Assembly (NCBI RefSeq): GCF_003182135.1
Contig: NZ_QGTL01000001.1
Coordinates: forward strand, 186,001 to 250,000
Direction of reading: 5' to 3'
Length of the DNA stretch: 64,000 bases
Origin: Nocardia neocaledoniensis
GTDB taxonomy: Bacteria; Actinomycetota; Actinomycetes; Mycobacteriales; Mycobacteriaceae
Shown: in pieces, positions 50,559 to 59,990 of the stretch
Layout: each line of letters begins with the position of its first letter
How positions within the stretch are numbered: position 1 is the stretch's first letter
Notes under the pieces: generated by a model
Databases searched by the model: none
What the model saw: the letters and a program-made list of their open reading frames with translations, nothing else
Told to the model about the DNA's origin: nothing
Translations under genes and position numbers: made by a program

Positions 50559-52505
50559 ATGACGCCAAGGCGACAGACGTGGATCGGGGCCGCGGCGGCC
50601 GGTCTGCTCACCATGGGACTGCTGACGGGCTGTTCGTCCGAGGACAACGCGGCCGCCGAGTGCACGAGCACACCGAACGGCACCCCCGTCTCGGCCGCAC
50701 CCGCCACCGGCGCTCCGACCTCGCAGAACCTCAGCACCAACCCGGAGATCGCGTCGGGCTACCGCTCGGACATGACCGCGGTGCGCACCCGCACCTACGC
50801 CGTGTCCACCGCGAATCCGCTGGCCACCGAGGCCGCGTGTCGGGTGCTGCGCGAGGGCGGCACCGCGGCCGACGCGCTGGTCACCGCGCAGGCGGTGCTC
50901 GGCTTGGTCGAACCGCAGGCCTCCGGGATCGGCGGCGGCGCGTTCCTGGTGCACTACGACGCGAAGTCGCGCACCGTCGAGGCCTACGACGGCCGCGAGA
51001 CTGCACCGGCCGCGGCCACCGAGAACTACCTGCGCTGGGTCAGCGACACCGACCGCACCGAGCCCGCGCCGAACACCCGTGCCAGCGGCCGCTCGATCGG
51101 CGTCCCCGGGGTGCTGCGGATGCTCGAACTCGCCCACCGCGAGCACGGCACGACCGCGTGGAAGGACCTGTTCGATCCCGCGATCGACCTGGCCGACGCC
51201 GGGTTCGAGATCAGCCCGCGCCTGGCCGGGCAGATCGCCGAGTCCGCGAAGGACCTCGCGGCCGACGAGGGCGCGCGCAGCTACTTCCTCGAGCCGGACG
51301 GCGCGCCCAAGAAGTCGGGCACCCTGCTGACCAACCCCGCGCTGGCGAAGACCCTGTCCGCCGTGGCCACCGACGGCGCGCAGGCCCTCTACACCGGCGC
51401 GATCGCGCAGGACATCGTCGAGGCCGCGGGCAGCACCGCGGGCGGGCGCACGCCGAGTCAGCTCACCACCACCGACCTGGCGAACTACCAGGCGATCAAG
51501 CGCACCGCGCTGTGCACCGGCTACCGCAAGTATGAGCTGTGCGGCATGCCCGCGCCGTCCTCGGGCGGCACCACGGTCGCCGCGACACTGGGCATCCTGG
51601 CCAATTTCGACCTCGCCGCGCTGCGTCCGCAGGAGCTCGACGCCAACGGCGGGCGCCCGGACGCGCAGGCCGTCCACCTGATCTCGGAGGCCGAGCGGCT
51701 CGCCTACGCCGACCGCAACAAGTACGTCGCCGACCCGGATTTCGTTCCGCTGCCCGGTAATTCGGCCCTGTCCCTGGTTCATCCGCAGTACCTGAAGCAG
51801 CGTTCCACGCTGATCGACCCGCAGCGCAGCATGGGCACCGCCAAGCCCGGCGATCTCGGTCCGGTGCCGCTGGGCAACGGCCCGCAGCCGCCCGAGCACG
51901 GCACCAGCCACATCTCGGTGGTCGACAAGTACGGCAATGCCGCGGCGATGACCACGACGGTCGAGTCGGCGTTCGGTTCGTTCCACTTCGTCGACGGGTT
52001 CCTGCTGAACAATCAGCTCACCGACTTCGCGAGCGACCCGCTCGACCCGGACGGCACCCCGGTCGCCAACCGCCTGCAGCCGGGCAAGCGGCCCCGCAGC
52101 TCCATGGCGCCGACGCTGGTCTTCGATCGCAACGACGCGGGCGATCGCGGCGACCTGGCCCTCGTCACCGGCTCCCCCGGCGGCTCGGTGATCATCCAGT
52201 TCGTGGTGAAGACCCTGGTCAACGTCCTCGACTGGGGCGTCGATCCGCAGCAGGCGGTCTCCGGTGTGGCCTTCGGCGCCGGCAACACGCCGGTCACCGG
52301 CATCGGCGGCGAGCATCCGGCCATCGACGCCACCGACAACGGCGATCACGATCCCCTCGTGCAACGGCTGCGCGCCATGGGCCACCAGGTGTCGGTGGCA
52401 CCGCAGACCAGCGGCCTGAGCGCCCTGCAGCGTGACGGCACCGACGGCTGGACCGGCGGCGCCGATCCCCGCCGCGAAGGCGCGGTCCTGGGCGACACCC
52501 GCTAG
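50559..52505 (+). CDS. ggt: Gamma-glutamyltransferase, secreted lipoprotein form
   Basis: The 648-residue enzyme would cleave or transfer the gamma-glutamyl group of glutathione or similar peptides outside the cell. A signal ends in LLTGC, so it is probably a lipoprotein. The precursor should self-cleave before Thr449 in EHGTSHISVVD, giving large and small subunits; substrate motifs GRETAPAAA and GSPGGSVII are visible. It is on the plus strand between two minus-strand operons. Actinomycetes usually use mycothiol, so the natural donor is uncertain. Confidence 0.9.
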   Translation: MTPRRQTWIGAAAAGLLTMGLLTGCSSEDNAAAECTSTPNGTPVSAAPATGAPTSQNLSTNPEIASGYRSDMTAVRTRTYAVSTANPLATEAACRVLREGGTAADALVTAQAVLGLVEPQASGIGGGAFLVHYDAKSRTVEAYDGRETAPAAATENYLRWVSDTDRTEPAPNTRASGRSIGVPGVLRMLELAHREHGTTAWKDLFDPAIDLADAGFEISPRLAGQIAESAKDLAADEGARSYFLEPDGAPKKSGTLLTNPALAKTLSAVATDGAQALYTGAIAQDIVEAAGSTAGGRTPSQLTTTDLANYQAIKRTALCTGYRKYELCGMPAPSSGGTTVAATLGILANFDLAALRPQELDANGGRPDAQAVHLISEAERLAYADRNKYVADPDFVPLPGNSALSLVHPQYLKQRSTLIDPQRSMGTAKPGDLGPVPLGNGPQPPEHGTSHISVVDKYGNAAAMTTTVESAFGSFHFVDGFLLNNQLTDFASDPLDPDGTPVANRLQPGKRPRSSMAPTLVFDRNDAGDRGDLALVTGSPGGSVIIQFVVKTLVNVLDWGVDPQQAVSGVAFGAGNTPVTGIGGEHPAIDATDNGDHDPLVQRLRAMGHQVSVAPQTSGLSALQRDGTDGWTGGADPRREGAVLGDTR

Positions 52506-52515
52506 CTCGCGCGGC

Positions 52516-52542
52516 ACCGGGCCGGTGTTCGACCGGCCCGGT
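52516..52542. terminator. Bidirectional terminator between ggt and the PH-domain gene
   Basis: ACCGGGCCGGT and ACCGGCCCGGT form an 11-bp perfect stem with loop GTTCG between converging genes. Confidence 0.7.
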
Positions 52543-54786
<2,244 letters not shown>

Positions 54787-54900
54787 GTCTGCTTGCTCCG
54801 TATTCTTGGCGGCTGACGCCGCGGGTTGCCGGGGATGGCACTGGCTACCACATTACGGCCTGCGATCGGGGGTTCCGGCGACCGCATCCCGTCTGCTGGG

Positions 54901-55524
54901 TCACCCGCGCTGCGCGAGTCGCTCCACGTACTTGGCGATCACGTCGACCTCGAGATTCACCGTGGTGCCGACCGGCGCGGTGCCCAGGACGGTGAGCGCG
55001 AGGGTGGTCGGGATCAGCGAGACCTCGAACCAGTCCGTGGCGCCGTCGGCGGCGGGCTCGGCGTCGCGGCCGAGGCCCGAGACGGTGAGCGAGACGCCGT
55101 CGACGGTGATCGAGCCCTTCTCCACCACATAGCGCGCGATCGCGTCGGGCAGCGAGATCCGCACGACCTCCCAGTTCTCCGACGGCGTGCGGGCGAGCAC
55201 GGTGCCGGTGCCGTCGACGTGTCCCTGCACGAGGTGACCGCCCAGCCTGCTGTTGAGCGCGGCCGCGCGTTCGAGGTTGACCCGGGAGCCGACGGTCAGC
55301 GCGCCGATGCTCGACCGGTTCAGGGTCTCGGCCATCACGTCGACGGTGAAACTGTCGCCGTCGACGACGTCGACCACGGTGAGGCAGACCCCGTTGACGG
55401 CGATCGAATCACCGTGCCCGGCATCGGAAGTCACCAGCTTGCCGCGGATCGTCAACCGGGCGGCGTCGGTCAGCTGTTCGGTGGCGACGATCTCGCCCAG
55501 CTCTTCGACGATCCCTGTGAACAT
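54901..55524 (-). CDS. ribE: RibE, riboflavin synthase alpha subunit
   Basis: This 207-residue enzyme dismutates two lumazines into riboflavin. It has two lumazine-binding barrels, starting MFTGIVEELGEIV and, in the second half, HLVQGHVDGTGTV. The first barrel contains NGVCLTVVDV and the second DGVSLTVSGLG. The ATG is preceded by AAGGGAG. It begins the rib operon, and the ribD/ribG gene that precedes it in M. tuberculosis is absent. Confidence 0.95.
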   Translation of the reverse strand: MFTGIVEELGEIVATEQLTDAARLTIRGKLVTSDAGHGDSIAVNGVCLTVVDVVDGDSFTVDVMAETLNRSSIGALTVGSRVNLERAAALNSRLGGHLVQGHVDGTGTVLARTPSENWEVVRISLPDAIARYVVEKGSITVDGVSLTVSGLGRDAEPAADGATDWFEVSLIPTTLALTVLGTAPVGTTVNLEVDVIAKYVERLAQRG

Positions 55525-56063
55525 GCCTGACTCCCTTGTCGCTTCCTGTACCCCGATGGGCCAACAGCGGGTGCGCGGCCGCTATTCCCGGCGGTACCCG
55601 TTCGCCGCACAGCCTAGTGGCGGGCACTGTGCGGACCATCGACTCGGGGTCGGATCCGACCGTGGGCACGAAGACCTCGCCGAAAAGAGCGACGCGTCAT
55701 CGATTCGGCGGTGAAAGCAGGTCGGCACGACTGAACACCGCCGTTAATCAATCCGGCGGTAATCGTTCAATCGAATTTTCGAAGAACCGGTCGCGGTCAT
55801 TCCGACGGCGGTCCTATCCTTGCTTTACCCAGGAATGCCGAACTCGCAAACACGATGATTCGAATGCTTGCGCCGATCCCGCCATTGACGCAATATTGTT
55901 ATGTCGCCGATTCCCGCCGTTCAACTGCTTACCCGGCCGGTGCGGCGGCGCATCCGACCCGCGGCGATGCCGCCACGGGGAGTTCGACCCAGGGCTAGTC
56001 CACCACTCCAGGAAGACAGACAACTGTGGGTCACAACAAGTTCGCTACGTGTGGGGGTGCCGT
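55525..56063. promoter_or_regulatory. AT-richer intergenic region between ribE and the 156-residue gene
   Basis: No credible gene lies in these 539 bases. The half from about 55,700 to 56,000 is distinctly richer in A and T than the surroundings. It holds a 7-bp hairpin, ACCGCCG-N10-CGGCGGT (55737-55760), the palindrome TTCGAA and scattered AATC/GATT repeats. The two flanking genes diverge, so it should carry both promoters. I do not see the conserved blocks of an FMN riboswitch in front of ribE. Confidence 0.45.
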
Positions 56064-56534
56064 GTGAGCACATTATTGGATTCCGCGCTGGAAATTCGTT
56101 GCGTGCGTTATCGGCGGGAACTCCACCTGCCCGCGACGATCGAGCCGGACTCGCGCCGCATTCTGCTGCAGATCGGCGCGCACTACGGCGCGGTCACCAT
56201 GCCGGGTGATCTCGGCGAGCGGGTGCAGGCCCGGTTGCGCGAGGCCGCGATCGCGGGTCCGGTCGTCGCGCATCCGAGGGCCAGGCGCTGGACCTTCCTC
56301 ACCGGCCCGTGCCGCCCCGACACGCTCACCACCACCGCCTCGGCCGAACTGTTCCGGCTCTACGCGACGGTCGCGTGCCACGGCAGCCAGATCGTGCTGC
56401 CCTCCCCCGACGACGAGCGCACCGGGTACCGCACCTGGGTGCAGGCGCCGGAGGCGGCCGACAACCGGCCGCCACTGCACGCCGTGATCGAGGCGGCGCG
56501 GGCGCTGGGCACCCGCAAACTCCGCTCCCTGTAA
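56064..56534 (+). CDS. Conserved-looking protein of unknown function
   Basis: The predicted 156-residue soluble protein begins VSTLLDSALEIRC at a GTG. It shows LHLPATIEPDSRRILLQIG, GAVTMPGDLGERVQARL, HPRARRWTFLTGP, a segment ending FRLYATVACHGSQIVLPSP, and SPDDERTGYRTWV. From memory, small actinobacterial proteins with an ...GAVTMP...HP..RWTFLTGP... pattern occur as several paralogues per Nocardia genome, some loosely named for a DNA primase-like domain; I cannot confirm that. No catalytic motif is clear. It follows a long AT-richer gap, where M. tuberculosis has ribD. Confidence 0.62.
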   Translation: MSTLLDSALEIRCVRYRRELHLPATIEPDSRRILLQIGAHYGAVTMPGDLGERVQARLREAAIAGPVVAHPRARRWTFLTGPCRPDTLTTTASAELFRLYATVACHGSQIVLPSPDDERTGYRTWVQAPEAADNRPPLHAVIEAARALGTRKLRSL

Positions 56535-56547
56535 CCGAATTCGCCGT

Positions 56548-57240
56548 TTACGGCTGCCAGACGGCAGTCGCCATGCTGCGCAGCGTCTGCACGGCGGCCC
56601 CGGGATCGGCGGTGTTGTAGACCGCCGATCCCGCGACGAAGCAATCGATACCCGCCGCGGCGGCCTGCTCGATGGTGTCGGTGTTGATGCCGCCGTCGAT
56701 CTCCACGACGAGCCGCAATTCCCCCGCGTCGACCAGATTGCGCACGATCCGCGCCTTCTCCAGCACCTCGGGAATGAACGACTGGCCGCCGAAGCCGGGC
56801 TCGACGCTCATCACCAGCAGGGTGTCGAATTCGCGCAGGATCTCCAGGTACGGCTCGATCGGCGTCTTCGGCTTCACCGACAGTCCCGCCTTGCCGCCCG
56901 CGGCGCGGATGTCACGGGCCACCGCGATCGGGTCGTCGGTCGCCTCGGCGTGGAAGGTGACGTTGTAGGCGCCGGCCTCGGCGTAGCCCGGCGCCCAGCG
57001 GCCCGGATCGTCGATCATCAGGTGGCAGTCGAACGGGATGTCGGTGGCCTTCAGCAGGCTCTGCACCACGGGCAGGCCCAGTGTGAGGTTCGGCACGAAA
57101 TGGCCGTCCATGACATCGACGTGGAGCCAGTCGCATCCTTCGACGGCGGCCGCCTCAGCGGCCAGGTTCGCGAAGTCCGCGGACAGGATGGACGGGGCGA
57201 TCATCGGCTTCGCCGGGCGGGAGAACGTCGGTGTGGACAC
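56548..57240 (-). CDS. rpe: Ribulose-phosphate 3-epimerase
   Basis: The 230-residue epimerase interconverts ribulose and xylulose 5-phosphate, serving the tkt-tal operon 30 kb away. The metal ligands lie in [21 protein letters not shown] and [23 protein letters not shown] is the fourth strand. The GTG at 57240 is used; [11 protein letters not shown], the common N-terminus, begins 12 codons later and could also start the protein. No ribosome site is clear for the GTG. Confidence 0.94.
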   Translation of the reverse strand: MSTPTFSRPAKPMIAPSILSADFANLAAEAAAVEGCDWLHVDVMDGHFVPNLTLGLPVVQSLLKATDIPFDCHLMIDDPGRWAPGYAEAGAYNVTFHAEATDDPIAVARDIRAAGGKAGLSVKPKTPIEPYLEILREFDTLLVMSVEPGFGGQSFIPEVLEKARIVRNLVDAGELRLVVEIDGGINTDTIEQAAAAGIDCFVAGSAVYNTADPGAAVQTLRSMATAVWQP

Positions 57241-57302
57241 AGCGCGCAAGTGTAGCGACCAAATGGTGATTGCCCCGGGGGGATGTGGGTAGCCTGCATA
57301 GG

Positions 57303-57725
57303 GTGACCAATATTTCGGCGGAACAAGGGCTGTTCAGTGCCCCGGTGGAGATTCGCGTAGCAGCTTCGCTCAACCAGCTGCCCATCCTGCGCGGCCTGGC
57401 CGAAACCCTGGTCCTGCTCAGCGATTTCACCCTCGACGAGGTCGCCGACGTGCGCCTGGCGGTGGACGAGGTCTGCTCGACGCTGATCGCGATCGCGGCC
57501 CCGGATTCGCAGCTCACCTGCGAATTCCTCGTCGGCGACACCGAACTGCTGGTGCGGGTCGACGGTGTCGCGGGCACGGAGGGCATGCCGGACCAGCGCA
57601 GCTTCGGCTGGCATGTGCTGCGCACGCTCAGCGACGAGGTGAGCGCCGACCAGCAGGGCTACGACGCGGCCGTGGCCGGATATCCGACGACGGTCCGATT
57701 CCGTCGGGTCCGGGGGAAGGCGTAG
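57303..57725 (+). CDS. RsbW-like anti-sigma factor (serine kinase/ATPase fold)
   Basis: This 140-residue protein is of the HATPase anti-sigma type: [22 protein letters not shown] at the start, [18 protein letters not shown] as the N-box helix, then a short beta half ending TVRFRRVRG. The canonical N-box asparagine is replaced and the glycine-rich ATP lid is weak, so kinase activity is doubtful. Its stop overlaps the sigma gene GTG by one base, a standard anti-sigma/sigma pair. The start GTG lies just after GGGTAG, so the mRNA may have almost no leader. No anti-anti-sigma gene is adjacent. Confidence 0.83.
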   Translation: MTNISAEQGLFSAPVEIRVAASLNQLPILRGLAETLVLLSDFTLDEVADVRLAVDEVCSTLIAIAAPDSQLTCEFLVGDTELLVRVDGVAGTEGMPDQRSFGWHVLRTLSDEVSADQQGYDAAVAGYPTTVRFRRVRGKA

Positions 57726-58618
57726 TGCGCGGCGAGGACACCACCGAAGAGCACGCGCCCGACCAGGACAGCAGCACCGACACCGAGACCACCGCGGACA
57801 AGCCCGCCGAGCCGGAGAACCCGGTGGAGGCGGAGACCGAGGACGACGAGACCGAGGAGCCGGTCTCCGGATACGACGATGTGAGCGCGCTGTTCGAGCG
57901 TCTCGCCGCGACCGAACCCGGCAGTGCCGAGCACGCGATCGCCAGGGACGCGCTGATCAACCGCTGCATCCCGCTGGCCGATCACATCGCCAGGAAGTTC
58001 AGCGGGCGCGGCGAACCGTTCGACGATCTGTCGCAGGTGGCGCGGGTCGGCCTGGTGCACGCGGTGGACCGGTTCGATCTCAGTCGCGGCTCGAACTTCC
58101 TGTCCTTCGCGGTGCCGACGATCATGGGCGAGGTCCGGCGCTACTTCCGCGACAACACCTGGGCGATGCGGGTGCCGCGGCGAGTCAAGGAGACCCATCT
58201 TCGCATCGGCGCGGCGGTCGACCAGCTCTCGCAGCGGCTCGGCCGTTCCCCCACGGCCAAGGAGATCGCGGCCGAACTCGATGTCGACCCCGACGAGGTG
58301 ACCCAGGCGGTCATCGCGGGCAACGCCTATCAGCCCACCTCGATCGACGCCGCCTCGGTCGGTCGCGACAGCGACGCCTCCCTGCTGGACACCCTGGGTG
58401 AGGAGGAATCGCAGTTCGACCGGGTCGAGGAGTACATCGCGGTGCGCCCGCTGCTCGCGGGCCTGCCCGAGCGCGAGCGGCGCATCCTGACCATGCGGTT
58501 CTTCGAGTCCATGACGCAGACCCAGATCGCGTCCCAGCTCGGCATCTCGCAGATGCACGTGTCGCGCATCCTCGCGAAAACCCTTGCGCGTCTGCGCGAA
58601 TTGTCCGAACGGGACTGA
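57725..58618 (+). CDS. sigF: SigF/SigB-type RNA polymerase sigma factor
   Basis: The 297-residue group 3 sigma factor has an acidic, Thr/Glu/Asp-rich N-terminal tail of about 45 residues, then region 2 (LADHIARKFSGRGEPFDDL, then VGLVHAVDRFD and FLSFAVPTIMGEVRRYFRD), region 3 (RLGRSPTAKEIAAELDV) and region 4 (ERERRILTMRFFESMTQTQIA, then GISQMHVSRILAKTL). Family members drive stress or stationary-phase genes and are held by an RsbW partner, here the overlapping upstream gene. The tail is unusual and could modulate anti-sigma binding. Symbol sigF is by similarity only. Confidence 0.9.
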   Translation: MRGEDTTEEHAPDQDSSTDTETTADKPAEPENPVEAETEDDETEEPVSGYDDVSALFERLAATEPGSAEHAIARDALINRCIPLADHIARKFSGRGEPFDDLSQVARVGLVHAVDRFDLSRGSNFLSFAVPTIMGEVRRYFRDNTWAMRVPRRVKETHLRIGAAVDQLSQRLGRSPTAKEIAAELDVDPDEVTQAVIAGNAYQPTSIDAASVGRDSDASLLDTLGEEESQFDRVEEYIAVRPLLAGLPERERRILTMRFFESMTQTQIASQLGISQMHVSRILAKTLARLRELSERD

Positions 58619-58645
58619 CGGCCGCGCCGCGGGACAACGGCGTCC

Positions 58646-58990
58646 CTACGCGCCCTGCCGCTCCCGCCGCAACCGGGCCGGAGCACGCAGCCACCATGCC
58701 GCGTCGACGAGTTCGGCCAGCTGATCCGGGTCGACGACCGCGAGATCGATCAGGATGAACGGATGCCCGTCGTAGTGCGGGGTCGTGTAGAACGCCGGAT
58801 CGCCGGAGGCCAGCAGGGCTTCCTTCTCCGGGATCTCACACAGCAGCGCAAGCCCGCCTTCCGCCTCGTCGCGAAGTCGCGCGAATCCCTTGCCGCCGAC
58901 TTTCAGCCCGGGTGAGCGCCACCAGGTTCCCTCCGCGACGCCCGGCAACGCCGTCGCCACGCCCACCACCTGTTCCCATGTCATCGCCAT
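58646..58990 (-). CDS. MmcQ/YjbR family protein
   Basis: A 114-residue protein of the MmcQ/YjbR fold: TWEQVVGVATALPGVAEG at the start, KVGGKGFARLRDE in the middle and DPDQLAELVDAAWWLRAPARL at the end. The fold resembles a double-wing nucleic-acid or small-molecule binding module; no enzyme activity is known. It is convergent with the sigma gene (27 bases apart) and divergent from the ArsR gene, whose operators lie about 50-80 bases upstream of it. Two ATGs six bases apart could start it. Confidence 0.8.
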   Translation of the reverse strand: MAMTWEQVVGVATALPGVAEGTWWRSPGLKVGGKGFARLRDEAEGGLALLCEIPEKEALLASGDPAFYTTPHYDGHPFILIDLAVVDPDQLAELVDAAWWLRAPARLRRERQGA

Positions 58991-59040
58991 GGATCGATTC
59001 TGCGCTCGCGCGACGACCCCGCGCTTGGACGAATGTCGCG

Positions 59041-59070
59041 CCGACATGTCGGGAAAAGTTGACATGTCGG
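59041..59070 (+). promoter_or_regulatory. Twin ArsR-type operator palindromes
   Basis: CCGACATGTCGG at 59041-59052 is a perfect 12-bp palindrome. A second GACATGTC core at 59061-59068, 18 bp away centre to centre, is followed by GG. Both lie between the MmcQ-like and ArsR genes and are the obvious binding sites for the ArsR protein. Confidence 0.6.
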
Positions 59071-59088
59071 AACTATCCGACGCATAGT
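59059..59088 (+). promoter_or_regulatory. Candidate promoter of the ArsR-SRPBCC operon
   Basis: TTGACA at 59059-59064 is a consensus -35 and overlaps the second palindrome. CATAGT at 59083-59088 is a fair -10 with an 18-base spacer. The start point predicted about seven bases later falls at the GTG at 59096, which suggests a leaderless mRNA. Confidence 0.5.
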
Positions 59089-59095
59089 GGTGAGC

Positions 59096-59410
59096 GTGGT
59101 AGCAGTCGATGTCTTCAGCGCCCTGGCCAACCCCGTCCGGCGTCAGCTGCTCGAAGCGCTGCGGGAAGGCCCGCGCGCGGCGGGCGACCTGGCCGGTCGA
59201 TTCGCGTTGAGCAGACCCGCGGTGTCCGAGCATCTGGCAGTGCTGCGGCATGCCGGGCTCGTGCGCGAGGAGCCGCGGGGGCGGCACCGGTACTACCACC
59301 TCGACGCGGACCCACTCGCCGAGGTCGGCGCGTGGCTGCACCCGTTCGAGCACTACTGGCGCGCCCGGATGGGCGCGCTGCGCGACCTACTCGACGAGGA
59401 GAATCCATGA
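59096..59410 (+). CDS. ArsR family transcriptional regulator
   Basis: This 104-residue repressor-type protein has the ArsR winged helix through most of its length: VFSALANPVRRQLLEALREG, AGDLAGRFALSRPAVSEHLAVL and a wing in GRHRYYHLDAD. It lacks the metal-binding cysteines of arsenic or cadmium sensors, so it fits the group that is paired with SRPBCC (activator of Hsp90-like) proteins. An upstream GTG at 59087 is in frame, but the promoter position favours 59096. The downstream ATG overlaps its stop as ATGA. Two GACATGTC palindromes lie upstream. Confidence 0.85.
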   Translation: MVAVDVFSALANPVRRQLLEALREGPRAAGDLAGRFALSRPAVSEHLAVLRHAGLVREEPRGRHRYYHLDADPLAEVGAWLHPFEHYWRARMGALRDLLDEENP

Positions 59411-59820
59411 CGACCACCGAACCGAGCGTCATCCGCTGCGATCAGTTCCTCGGGCATCCGCCCGCGGCCGTCTGGCGGGCACTGACCGAACCCGAGCTGC
59501 ACGCGAAGTGGTGGGCCGCCGGGGACGTCCGCCCCGTGGTCGGCCACCGGTTCACCCTGGACATGGGGAAATGGGGCGCCCAGGAGTGCGAGGTCCTCGA
59601 GGTCGAACCGGAGCGACTGCTGCGCTACAGCTTCGCGCCCGGTTCGCTCGGCACCACGATCACCTGGGAGCTGCGTCCCGAGGGCACCGGTACCCGGTTG
59701 CTGCTCGAGCACGCCGGCTTCGATCTCGATTCGCCGCTGGGGAAGGCGGCGTTCGAGGGGATGGGGCGCGGGTGGCCGGGGCTGCTGCGCCGGATCGACG
59801 GCGCGCTCACCGGAGTGTGA
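59407..59820 (+). CDS. SRPBCC (AHSA1-like) domain protein
   Basis: The 137-residue protein is a START-like SRPBCC domain: FLGHPPAAVWRALTEPELHAKWW at the N-terminus, then LDMGKWGAQECEVLEVEPERLLRYSF, and a C-terminal helix GKAAFEGMGRGWPGLLRRIDGAL. Members bind hydrophobic ligands in a deep pocket. It overlaps the ArsR gene, a widespread arrangement in which the regulator controls the binding protein. The ligand is unknown. Confidence 0.85.
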   Translation: MTTTEPSVIRCDQFLGHPPAAVWRALTEPELHAKWWAAGDVRPVVGHRFTLDMGKWGAQECEVLEVEPERLLRYSFAPGSLGTTITWELRPEGTGTRLLLEHAGFDLDSPLGKAAFEGMGRGWPGLLRRIDGALTGV

Positions 59821-59828
59821 GGCGCTCT

Positions 59829-59860
59829 GCCGTGCTCGCATCGATCCATCCGAGCACGGC
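59829..59860. terminator. Hairpin between the SRPBCC gene and rsmB
   Basis: GCCGTGCTCG and CGAGCACGGC form a 10-bp perfect stem with a 12-base loop, nine bases after the SRPBCC stop and between converging genes. Confidence 0.55.
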
Positions 59861-59990
59861 GGGGCGCACACCGTGAGAGTCGTTGCCGGAGAGAAACTTT
59901 CACGGCCTCTCCTCGGCGTCGCGCGACCACCGGGCCGCCGACTGCGGACCCGGCCGCCGGCGGGCCCAGGCCACCCGCGATCACGTCCCG

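Noticed and set aside
55525..55700. FMN riboswitch before ribE
   Set aside because: The conserved RFN blocks are absent on the minus strand.
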